From Lentisphaerota bacterium (GTDB lineage: Bacteria; Verrucomicrobiota; Lentisphaeria; Oligosphaerales; Oligosphaeraceae), in assembly GCA_012799755.1 (NCBI GenBank), contig JAAZKQ010000514.1, positions 1 to 5,732 of the forward strand: 5,732 nucleotides of DNA. Reading direction: 5' to 3'. Below are positions 1-4,817 of this stretch, one piece after another. A program made the translations under genes and the position numbers. Below the pieces are notes generated by a model. It was not told the DNA's origin and ran no database searches. It worked only from the letters and a program-made list of their open reading frames with translations. The stretch's first letter is position 1. Each line of letters begins with the position of its first letter.

Positions 1-620
1 ACTACCCGCTGGCCTACACGGCGCCGATGCAGCGCCTGCCCAACGCCGGCAAGGGCAAGGTGCTGGCGACTGTTGCGCTGCCCTATCAGGCGCCGGCGCT
101 GACGGGCGAGCCCAAGCCTGATGCCAGTGACGGCTTTGACTACAACGCGCCCAATGCGCGCTTTGCGTCCATTCACTCCAACCCGCCCGGAGTCTATGTG
201 GACAATCCGTCGCTGCTTTATGCCGAGTACGGCAAGGGCCGCGTGGTCTATTCGGCGGCGGCCTTTGAGGCGCACGACCGTCCCGCCAATGGCGCGGTAT
301 TGGTCAATATTCTGAACCTGCTTACGGATGATCTTGGCGGCTGGAGCTTCAGCGCCGAGGCGCCCGCGCAGGTGGAAATCGTGCAATTCACCGTGGCCGA
401 CAAGAAGAGGCACTACGTCAATTTCATCAATTCGGTGGACGCTTTTGAGCTGCCGACCTTGTGCGACATGAAGGTCCACGTACGCGTTGCCGGCAAGGTC
501 AAGCAGGTACTGTCCTTGCCCGAGGAAAAGGCGATGACTTTCGTCGAGAAGGACGGCTGCGTGGAGTTCGCCGTTGAACGCCTGAAAATCTGCCGCTCCT
601 TTGCAGTTGACTGGGAATAG
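1..620 (+). CDS. Putative glycoside hydrolase, C-terminal part (5' end outside window)
   Basis: The reading frame is open from base 3 to the TAG at 618-620, giving about 205 residues. There is no convincing start, so the gene begins upstream of the window; the ATG at 27 is internal. The stretch FASIHSNPPG followed by YGKGRVVYSAAAFE and an NILNLL helix resembles the glutamine-amidotransferase-like (beta-galactosidase trimerisation type) domain found in many hypothetical glycosidases of the GH42/alpha-amylase-like superfamily. After it, roughly the last 95 residues look like the beta-rich tail of such proteins: PAQVEIVQF, then HYVNFINS, LSLPEEK and VEFAVERLKICRSFAVDWE. The catalytic barrel would lie upstream and is not visible, so the substrate cannot be stated. 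Translation probably stops cleanly, since no frameshift is seen. The neighbour manA handles a sugar phosphate, but a 309-base gap argues against assuming one operon. The family call rests on remembered resemblance; an uncharacterised protein with the same fold is the alternative. Confidence 0.72.
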   Translation, partial: YPLAYTAPMQRLPNAGKGKVLATVALPYQAPALTGEPKPDASDGFDYNAPNARFASIHSNPPGVYVDNPSLLYAEYGKGRVVYSAAAFEAHDRPANGAVLVNILNLLTDDLGGWSFSAEAPAQVEIVQFTVADKKRHYVNFINSVDAFELPTLCDMKVHVRVAGKVKQVLSLPEEKAMTFVEKDGCVEFAVERLKICRSFAVDWE

Positions 621-633
621 GCGGGGTGTTTTT

Positions 634-665
634 TATCCGCAGATGTCGCAGATTAGCGCAGATTA
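634..665. repeat. Short degenerate CGCAGAT tandem repeat, copy 1
   Basis: The heptamer CGCAGAT occurs three times, at 638-644, 647-653 and 657-663, spaced 9 and then 10 bases apart. Its leading 11-mer TATCCGCAGAT (634-644) recurs exactly at 717-727. It starts 14 bases after the glycosidase stop codon. The helical-turn spacing could suit protein binding, but it also fits an inert dispersed intergenic repeat; the sequence alone does not decide. Confidence 0.6.
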
Positions 666-716
666 TTTTTAGGGTGGGCTGTTTGGTGTAGGGGCGGCCT
701 GTATGGTTGCCCTTCC

Positions 717-737
717 TATCCGCAGATTGCGCAGGTT
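717..737. repeat. Short degenerate CGCAGAT repeat, copy 2
   Basis: TATCCGCAGAT at 717-727 is identical to 634-644. It is followed after a 9-base period by CGCAGGT at 730-736, which differs from the unit at one position. With copy 1 and the weaker copy at 2230-2253, it suggests an intergenic repeat family in this genome. Confidence 0.55.
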
Positions 738-748
738 GGCGTTTCGTG

Positions 749-768
749 GCCGCACGCTTGCGTGCGGC
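749..768. repeat. Perfect 9-bp inverted repeat, GC-rich
   Basis: The arms GGCCGCACGC-type 749-757 and 760-768 are perfectly complementary (core CCGCACGC / GCGTGCGG) around a TT centre. In RNA the innermost pairs would open to form the loop. No T-run follows on the + strand, so it is not a standard intrinsic terminator. It lies directly after repeat copy 2 and could be a structured part of that element or a binding palindrome. Confidence 0.6.
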
Positions 769-787
769 AATGAGGGCGGCTCGCTTC

Positions 788-811
788 GTTTGCTGAATCG
801 CCTGAGCAAAC
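788..811. repeat. Perfect 7-bp inverted repeat, possible hairpin
   Basis: GTTTGCT at 788-794 pairs perfectly with AGCAAAC at 805-811 across a 10-base loop. No T-run follows. It lies just upstream of the candidate manA promoter, so it could be an operator, or a hairpin in a transcript reading in from upstream. Its function is unknown. Confidence 0.45.
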
Positions 812-840
812 TGATCAAGATGGGAAAGGGGCGTTATATT
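812..840 (+). promoter_or_regulatory. Weak candidate sigma-70 promoter for manA
   Basis: The AT-rich TATATT at 835-840 matches the -10 consensus at four or five positions depending on alignment. The hexamer 17 bases upstream, TGATCA at 812-817, matches the -35 consensus at only three of six positions. Transcription would begin near 847 and give a leader of about 83 bases carrying the 868-890 hairpin. It is called mainly because this is the best -10-like element in a GC-rich gap. Confidence 0.3.
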
Positions 841-867
841 AAGCACTTTCGACGCGTGCGCGTCCCT

Positions 868-890
868 CCCCTGCCGGTCATTGGCAGGGG
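868..890 (+). promoter_or_regulatory. Hairpin in the manA leader
   Basis: CCCCTGCC at 868-875 and GGCAGGGG at 883-890 form a perfect, very GC-rich 8-bp stem with a 7-base loop. It ends 39 bases before the manA ATG and does not cover the weak GAGA (917-920) that could act as ribosome binding site. It may stabilise the 5' end of the mRNA or be bound by a regulator. No matching known riboswitch was recognised. Confidence 0.45.
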
Positions 891-929
891 CGATTTGAGA
901 GAGACGAAGCTCCCACGAGAAGCGCAGCT

Positions 930-2147
930 ATGGACGGATTTGGACGCTTTTACCGCCTGCATTGTCATGTGCGACATTATCCTTGGGGCTGCCGTGCTCA
1001 CGGCGAACGACAGCCATACATTGCCGACTTACTGGGTGAGAGCGCCGCGCCAGGCCAGCCGTGGGCTGAATTGTGGCTGGGGGCGCACCCGTCGCTGAGC
1101 GCTGAGGTCGTGACGGAGTCCGGCGAGGAGAATTTGGCGACTTTCATTGACGCGCATCAGGAGGAAATCTTGGGTGCGACGACCTTGGCGGCGGGCTTTC
1201 AGACCCTGCCGTTTTTGTTGAAAGTGCTCAGCTGCGAGCGACCATTGTCCATCCAAAGTCACCCGGACAAGCAGAATGCAGTGCGCCTGCATGCCTTGCG
1301 GCCGGAGAAGTATCCCGACGACAATCACAAGCCCGAGCTTCTCATTGCGCTGACGGATTTTCGGGCTTTGGCCGGTTTTCGCGAGCTTGATGCGGTGTTG
1401 CCGCAGTTGTCGCGTTTGAAGTCCTTGGCGCCGTGGTCGGCGGTCTGGCAGGAGGCCTCGGAGTTGACGCTGCGGGTCCTTTGTGAGACTTTGCTGCTGT
1501 TCCCGGGCAGTCTGATGCGACCGATGCTGCGGGCTTTGCGTCGCGAGCTTAGTCTGCTGAGCGACGTGACGTTTGAGGATCGCCTCTGTCTGGATTTGCT
1601 GGACAGCGCTCCTGCCGATCGCGGCGTGCTCTTTGCTTATATCCTCAACCGGGTCAAACTGCGTCCCGGCGAGGCGATGTTTATTCCGCCGGGCGAGCCC
1701 CACGCATACTTGCGGGGTACCGGCATGGAATGCATGGCCAATTCAGACAATGTGATTCGGGTTGGGCTCACGCCCAAGCCCATTGACGTCCCGGCTTTGG
1801 TCAGCACAGTAAAATTTACGGCGCGGGCGGTGCAGCCGGATTGTGGTGAGGAAATGGCGCCGGGACAACAGCTGTACCGGACGCCGGCGCAGGAATTCCA
1901 GGCCCTGATGCTCCGTGACGCATCCTTGGACATTGCGCAACGACCGGTCGTGCCGGGCGTCTTTCTGGTCCTGTCCGGCGCGGTGGAATTGAGTGCGCCG
2001 GGGATGACACCCTGCGTTGCCAAGCGTGGCAGCAGCTGGTTGCGACCGGCGGCACTGACTGCGGGCAGCCTGCGCCCGCTGGAATCCAACACCTGCGTGG
2101 TCTGGGCGGAGGGCGTGGTGTCCGACCAAGCCGAGGAAAGAACGTGA
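930..2147 (+). CDS. manA: Mannose-6-phosphate isomerase, class I (type I PMI)
   Basis: This 405-residue cytoplasmic enzyme would interconvert mannose 6-phosphate and fructose 6-phosphate, linking mannose use to glycolysis and supplying mannose for GDP-mannose. The family marks are in order: YRLHCHVRHYPWG near residues 8-20, PWAELWLGAHPS at 44-55, LPFLLKVL at 93-100, LSIQSHPDKQN at 106-116, NHKPELLIAL at 132-141, LRPGEAMFIPPGEPHAYLRG at 244-263 and MANSDNVIRVGLTPK at 269-283. From the type I family, the zinc ligands should be Gln109, His111, Glu136 and His258, and Arg277 sits at the conserved active-site arginine. All are present, so it is probably active. Its length is close to E. coli ManA (391 aa). 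ATG 930 is the first start after an in-frame stop at 840-842. The ribosome binding site is weak (GAGA 917-920). The open minus-strand frame over 1029-1703 is a shadow. It appears to be transcribed alone, with its own terminator. Confidence 0.95.
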   Translation: MDGFGRFYRLHCHVRHYPWGCRAHGERQPYIADLLGESAAPGQPWAELWLGAHPSLSAEVVTESGEENLATFIDAHQEEILGATTLAAGFQTLPFLLKVLSCERPLSIQSHPDKQNAVRLHALRPEKYPDDNHKPELLIALTDFRALAGFRELDAVLPQLSRLKSLAPWSAVWQEASELTLRVLCETLLLFPGSLMRPMLRALRRELSLLSDVTFEDRLCLDLLDSAPADRGVLFAYILNRVKLRPGEAMFIPPGEPHAYLRGTGMECMANSDNVIRVGLTPKPIDVPALVSTVKFTARAVQPDCGEEMAPGQQLYRTPAQEFQALMLRDASLDIAQRPVVPGVFLVLSGAVELSAPGMTPCVAKRGSSWLRPAALTAGSLRPLESNTCVVWAEGVVSDQAEERT

Positions 2148-2172
2148 TTGGACAATTGGGAAGCTTGTCCGC

Positions 2173-2199
2173 AAAACCCGTCGCCTGACGTGGTTTTTT
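2173..2199 (+). terminator. Intrinsic terminator after manA
   Basis: AAAACC plus CGTC (2173-2182) pairs with GACG plus GGTTTT (2187-2197) around a GCCT tetraloop, with one bulged T at 2191. It runs into a six-T tract at 2194-2199. It begins 25 bases after the manA stop. A second perfect 6-bp inverted repeat, GGACAA 2150-2155 with TTGTCC 2165-2170, lies just before it and may add to the structure. Because of it, the S1-domain gene probably has its own promoter. Confidence 0.7.
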
Positions 2200-2201
2200 A
2201 T

Positions 2202-2231
2202 TTGAGTTTATTGCCGCGACTTAGGCAAAAT
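2202..2231 (+). promoter_or_regulatory. Weak candidate promoter for the S1-domain gene
   Basis: TTGAGT (2202-2207) and CAAAAT (2226-2231) are 18 bases apart and each matches the sigma-70 consensus at four of six positions. They lie directly after the manA terminator and about 100 bases before the S1 start codon. A TTTATAG at 2304-2310 is an alternative -10 but lacks a matching -35. Confidence 0.25.
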
Positions 2232-2253
2232 CCGCGGATTCCGCCGATTGCGC
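2230..2253. repeat. Divergent third copy of the intergenic repeat
   Basis: The stretch ATCCGCGGATTCCGCCGATT (2230-2249) aligns without gaps to the copy at 718-737 with four mismatches and keeps the 9-base period. It also contains the 12-base palindrome AATCCGCGGATT (2229-2240). It lies in the gap between manA and the S1 gene, consistent with a family confined to intergenic DNA. With GC-rich simple sequence, chance similarity is possible. Confidence 0.4.
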
Positions 2254-2332
2254 GCGCGGCGCTGATTTTCCGGGTGGCAATCCCGGATTTGGAGCCAAGT
2301 GGATTTATAGACAAACAAGGCACAGTAGAGTT

Positions 2333-3811
2333 ATGACGCAAGACAACAACAAGGACTTTGGCAGGCTTTTTGAGGCCGGCTTGGACAAATTGACGACGAC
2401 TCTCCGCACAGGGCAGCGCGTTCAGGGTGTCGTCAGCATGATTGGCAAGAGCAGCGTTTTTGTTGATCTAGGGACGCCTGCCGATGGTTATCTTGATCGC
2501 AAGGACCTGCTGGACAAAAATGGCGAGTTGACGGTCAAGGTCGGCGACAGCATTGACGCATTCTGCATGGGCTGGACGGATGATGGCATCAAGCTGGCGC
2601 TGCGCATGAGTGGCGACGCGGTTGATTCGTCCGTTGAAGATGCCTACAACGCGGGCATGCCGGTGGAGGGTAAGGTCACGGCTGAGCGCAAAGGCGGCTT
2701 TACCGTGCAGGTCGCCAATAGCGAGGCGTTCTGTCCCTTCTCGCAAATAGACGCCCGCGGCGTCAAGAAGGAGCCGGCGGAGTATATCGGCGAGCGTTTT
2801 TCCTTCGCCATCACGGAATACAGTGAAGGCGGCCGGAACATCGTCTTGTCCCGCCGGCGCATCTTGGAGAAGGAAGCGGCGAAGAAGCGCGAAGAACTCA
2901 AGGAGCACTTGGCCGTCGGCGACATTGTGGACGGCGTGGTAACCAAGATTATGCCCTTTGGGGCTTTTGTTGACATCGGCGGCGTCGAGGGCATGGTGCA
3001 CGTCAGCGAGATGGGCTGGAATCGCGGTTTGAAGCCGGAGGAAGTGGTTTCAGAGGGCCAGGCCGTACAGGTGAAAGTGCTGGATATTGATTGGGGCGAT
3101 GCCGCCGGCGACAAGCGCGAGCGCCTGGCCTTCAGCATCAAGCAGATTGAACAGCATCCCTGGGAGCGCGTGGCAGAGGATGAGAGCTATGCCGTGGGCA
3201 GCAAACGGCGCGGCAAAGTCACCCGCCTGGCGGATTTTGGCGCATTCATTGAGCTTGAACCGGGCATTGAGGGCTTGGCGCATATTTCCCAGCTGGGCGC
3301 CGAAGGACACGTCAAGCATCCCTCGGAAGTGGTCAAAGAGGGCGACATGGTTGACGTGACTCTCTTGGACGTTGACCCTGAGCGGCGGCGTATTGGCTTG
3401 TGCATTGGCGAGCCGAAGGTCAAGGGCGAAAAGGCCGCCGAACTGACGCATGAAGAAGCTGCGGAAGTGGCAGTGGTCAACGCCGGTCAGCGTTTGGAAG
3501 GCGAAGTCGAGAGCGTGAAGCCCTTCGGCGTCTTTATCAAGCTGCCCAATGGCCAGACCGGCCTGCTGCACATCAGCCAGACGGGCTTGGCCGGCGATGG
3601 CACCCTGCAGGTTCGAGCCTTGTACAAGGCCTATCCCCTGCGGAGCAAAGTGCAGGTGATCATCCGTGAAATCGCCGGCAATCGTATTTCGTTGACCCTG
3701 CCGGAAACCATGGAGCAGGAATTGGGGCGGCTGACGGTGACGGACCACAAAGACAGCCAGGGAGCGAGCTTTGGCAGCCTTGACGACGTCTTCGGGGGAC
3801 TCAAGCTCTGA
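2333..3811 (+). CDS. Five-S1-domain RNA-binding protein, ribosomal protein S1-like
   Basis: This 492-residue protein is built from five S1 (OB-fold) RNA-binding domains, at roughly 26-92, 108-177, 195-271, 288-359 and 384-457. Domains 3, 4 and 5 carry the clearest signature: FGAFVDIGGVEGMVHVSEM at 209-227, FGAFIELEPGIEGLAHISQL at 302-321 and FGVFIKLPNGQTGLLHISQT at 398-417. Domains 1 and 2 are divergent. A charged linker (RRRILEKEAAKKREELKEH, 174-192) joins domains 2 and 3, as in bacterial S1 proteins, and the tail ends in FGSLDDVFGGLKL. S1 of the 30S subunit brings structured mRNAs to the ribosome; that role is inferred here. The E. coli protein is 557 aa with six domains, so this could be the organism's RpsA or a shorter paralogue, and I leave the symbol blank. 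ATG 2333 lacks a strong Shine-Dalgarno: GAG 2328-2330 is only two bases away and AAGG 2317-2320 is twelve. The 298-codon minus-strand frame opposite is a shadow. Confidence 0.88.
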   Translation: MTQDNNKDFGRLFEAGLDKLTTTLRTGQRVQGVVSMIGKSSVFVDLGTPADGYLDRKDLLDKNGELTVKVGDSIDAFCMGWTDDGIKLALRMSGDAVDSSVEDAYNAGMPVEGKVTAERKGGFTVQVANSEAFCPFSQIDARGVKKEPAEYIGERFSFAITEYSEGGRNIVLSRRRILEKEAAKKREELKEHLAVGDIVDGVVTKIMPFGAFVDIGGVEGMVHVSEMGWNRGLKPEEVVSEGQAVQVKVLDIDWGDAAGDKRERLAFSIKQIEQHPWERVAEDESYAVGSKRRGKVTRLADFGAFIELEPGIEGLAHISQLGAEGHVKHPSEVVKEGDMVDVTLLDVDPERRRIGLCIGEPKVKGEKAAELTHEEAAEVAVVNAGQRLEGEVESVKPFGVFIKLPNGQTGLLHISQTGLAGDGTLQVRALYKAYPLRSKVQVIIREIAGNRISLTLPETMEQELGRLTVTDHKDSQGASFGSLDDVFGGLKL

Positions 3812-3853
3812 GCTCGTCAGCGCTGAGCGAAAGGGCCGTCTTGCCCTGTCGAA

Positions 3854-3882
3854 TTGGAACAATGATGGACAGAACGTGTCAT
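3854..3882 (+). promoter_or_regulatory. Weak candidate promoter for grpE-dnaJ
   Basis: TTGGAA (3854-3859) and TGTCAT (3877-3882) have a 17-base spacer, and each matches the sigma-70 consensus at four of six positions. Transcription would begin near 3889 and give a leader of about 135 bases containing the overlapping inverted repeats at 3970-3998. No sigma-32-type CTTGAA/CCCCAT pair and no CIRCE repeat (TTAGCACTC/GAGTGCTAA) was seen. Confidence 0.25.
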
Positions 3883-3963
3883 AACGGCTATTCGCCGACG
3901 CGTGATAGATGTCTTTAACATAAGGGGCCGCATGGTGGCGTGGCACAAGCCGGCACCAGGTGG

Positions 3964-3998
3964 CCTGTTGATTTTTGTAAAATCAGGTCAGCCTGATT
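3964..3998 (+). promoter_or_regulatory. Two overlapping, mutually exclusive hairpins before grpE
   Basis: GATTTT at 3970-3975 pairs with AAAATC at 3979-3984, with T3969-A3985 added and a TGT loop. CCT at 3964-3966 can extend the stem onto AGG 3985-3987 through a bulge. AATCAGG at 3981-3987 also pairs perfectly with CCTGATT at 3992-3998 around TCAG. Both stems need 3981-3984, so only one can form at a time. The element ends 25 bases before the grpE ATG and leaves the ribosome binding site free. It may be an RNA switch, a thermosensitive leader or a DNA operator; all are inference. Confidence 0.45.
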
Positions 3999-4012
3999 GC
4001 CGAGAGAAAAGC

Positions 4013-4020
4013 GAGGCAGG
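4013..4020 (+). promoter_or_regulatory. Ribosome binding site that sets the grpE start
   Basis: GAGGCAGG offers GAGG (4013-4016, seven bases from the ATG) and a second AGG (4018-4020). It supports ATG 4024 over the in-frame TTG at 3997, which has no such motif and falls inside the hairpin element. Confidence 0.7.
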
Positions 4021-4023
4021 ATA

Positions 4024-4761
4024 ATGAGTGCAGACAATAGCAACACACAAGCAGGGGAAACGGATATCAACGCAGCAGCAGCCGCGACTCCAGATGAGCA
4101 GGCAGTCGGCAGCAGCGAGACGGAAAAGGACAATGCCGTGTTCGATTCGATCTTCAGCAAAAAGAAACATGCCGCCGATGAGATGACTGCGGATGAGGTC
4201 GGCGCCCAGACCGCCGATGCTAGCGCCGCTGACGATGCCGCCAAAAAGGCGCCGGAACAGCCCGACTACCAGGCGCAACTCGCCGATATGACGGACAAAT
4301 TGCTGCGCAGCCGGGCCGAATTTGACAACTACCGCAAGCGCATTACCCGCGAGTTCGGCGACGTGCGTGAGCAGGCCAAGCAGCGGACGATAGGCGAGTT
4401 CCTCCCCGTTTACGACACTTTCATTCTGGCGATCAGCCACATGGAGACGAGCAGCGACATTGAGTCCATCAAGCAGGGCATGCAGATGATTCTGACCGAG
4501 TTTGAGCGGACCTTTGAATCTCTCGGAGTGAAGGAAGTTGCCGCCGTGGGCGAGCCTTTCGATGCGCGTTTTCATGAAGCCGTGGCGCAGGAGGCCAGCG
4601 ACAGCGTACCCGAGGGCACGGTGATTCGCCAGTGGAAATCGGGCTTTACGGTTGGCGAGAATCTTCTACGCCCGGCGACGGTCGTGGTCAGCTCGGGTAA
4701 GGCCGGCGAGACCGCCGCTGAGGCCATGGCGGCTGCTGAAGATAACGGCGACGACGAATAA
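4024..4761 (+). CDS. grpE: GrpE, nucleotide exchange factor of DnaK
   Basis: GrpE dimers release ADP from the Hsp70 chaperone DnaK, resetting its folding cycle in the cytoplasm. The 245-residue product has three parts. Residues 1-80 are an acidic, Ala/Asp/Glu-rich disordered extension. Residues 82-165 form a long helix with LLRSRAEFDNYRKRITREF (93-111) and IGEFLPVYDTFILAI (123-137). Residues 170-224 are the beta domain, with the family signature AVGEPFDARFHEAV (174-187), GTVIRQWKSGFTVGENLLRP (198-217) and TVVVSS. The tail (225-245) is again acidic. The length is slightly above the usual ~200 aa because of the N-terminal extension. ATG 4024 was chosen for its GAGGCAGG ribosome binding site; a longer TTG start at 3997 would add nine residues. 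dnaJ follows 56 bases on, so co-transcription is likely. Neither dnaK nor hrcA adjoins it here. Confidence 0.96.
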   Translation: MSADNSNTQAGETDINAAAAATPDEQAVGSSETEKDNAVFDSIFSKKKHAADEMTADEVGAQTADASAADDAAKKAPEQPDYQAQLADMTDKLLRSRAEFDNYRKRITREFGDVREQAKQRTIGEFLPVYDTFILAISHMETSSDIESIKQGMQMILTEFERTFESLGVKEVAAVGEPFDARFHEAVAQEASDSVPEGTVIRQWKSGFTVGENLLRPATVVVSSGKAGETAAEAMAAAEDNGDDE

Positions 4762-4788
4762 CGGCGCCATGCCCGCAACAGGGATGAC

Positions 4789-4801
4789 ATTCGCAGCGAA
4801 T
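4789..4801. repeat. Small perfect palindrome between grpE and dnaJ
   Basis: ATTCGC (4789-4794) and GCGAAT (4796-4801) are perfect inverted arms around a single A. The palindrome ends 16 bases before the dnaJ ATG. It is too tight for a full RNA stem without opening inner pairs and has no T-run, so it is not a terminator. It may have no function. Confidence 0.35.
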
Positions 4802-4817
4802 AGATAGGTGCTGGATA

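Larger units (their letters stand above)
621..929. other. Non-coding gap between the glycosidase-like gene and manA
   Basis: No credible gene is present in these 309 bases. An open frame starting at 703 and running into manA encodes an Arg-rich peptide with no recognisable motif and is read as spurious. The gap holds two clusters of CGCAGAT-type repeats (634-665 and 717-737), three perfect inverted repeats (749-768, 788-811, 868-890) and a weak promoter-like pair around 812-840. No hairpin followed by a T-run is seen after the upstream stop codon, so where that transcript ends is unclear. Confidence 0.7.

Noticed and set aside
703..1098. Plus-strand open frame of 131 codons overlapping the manA start
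   Set aside because: It runs through the repeats and hairpins and into manA in another frame; the product is Arg-rich with no family resemblance.
1029..1703. Minus-strand open frame of 224 codons opposite manA
   Set aside because: The product is an Arg/Gln-rich string without motifs, and the opposite strand encodes an intact ManA with all its metal ligands.
2148..2336. 62-codon open frame between manA and the S1 gene
   Set aside because: It starts with TTG directly after the manA stop, passes through the terminator and a repeat copy, and shows no motif.
3832..3847. Hairpin AGGGC/GCCCT as a terminator after the S1-domain gene
   Set aside because: The stem is only five base pairs with a six-base loop, and no T-run follows on the + strand.
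3862..3918. 18-codon mini open frame in the grpE leader
   Set aside because: It is very short, with only a GGA upstream and nothing to show that it is translated.
3050..3946. Minus-strand open frame of 298 codons opposite the S1-domain gene
   Set aside because: It mirrors the high-GC codon pattern of a clearly real gene, has no recognisable domain or membrane pattern, and begins in a gap without a ribosome binding site.
3941..3955. Sigma-54-like TGGCAC ... GGCA before grpE
   Set aside because: The distance between the GG and GC cores is one base too short for a sigma-54 promoter, and the -12 part lacks the TT.
3997..4023. Upstream TTG start for GrpE adding nine residues
   Set aside because: No ribosome binding site precedes it and it overlaps the inverted-repeat element, whereas ATG 4024 has GAGGCAGG at good spacing.
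4769..4807. 12-codon mini open frame between grpE and dnaJ
   Set aside because: It is too short to support and is easily explained by chance.
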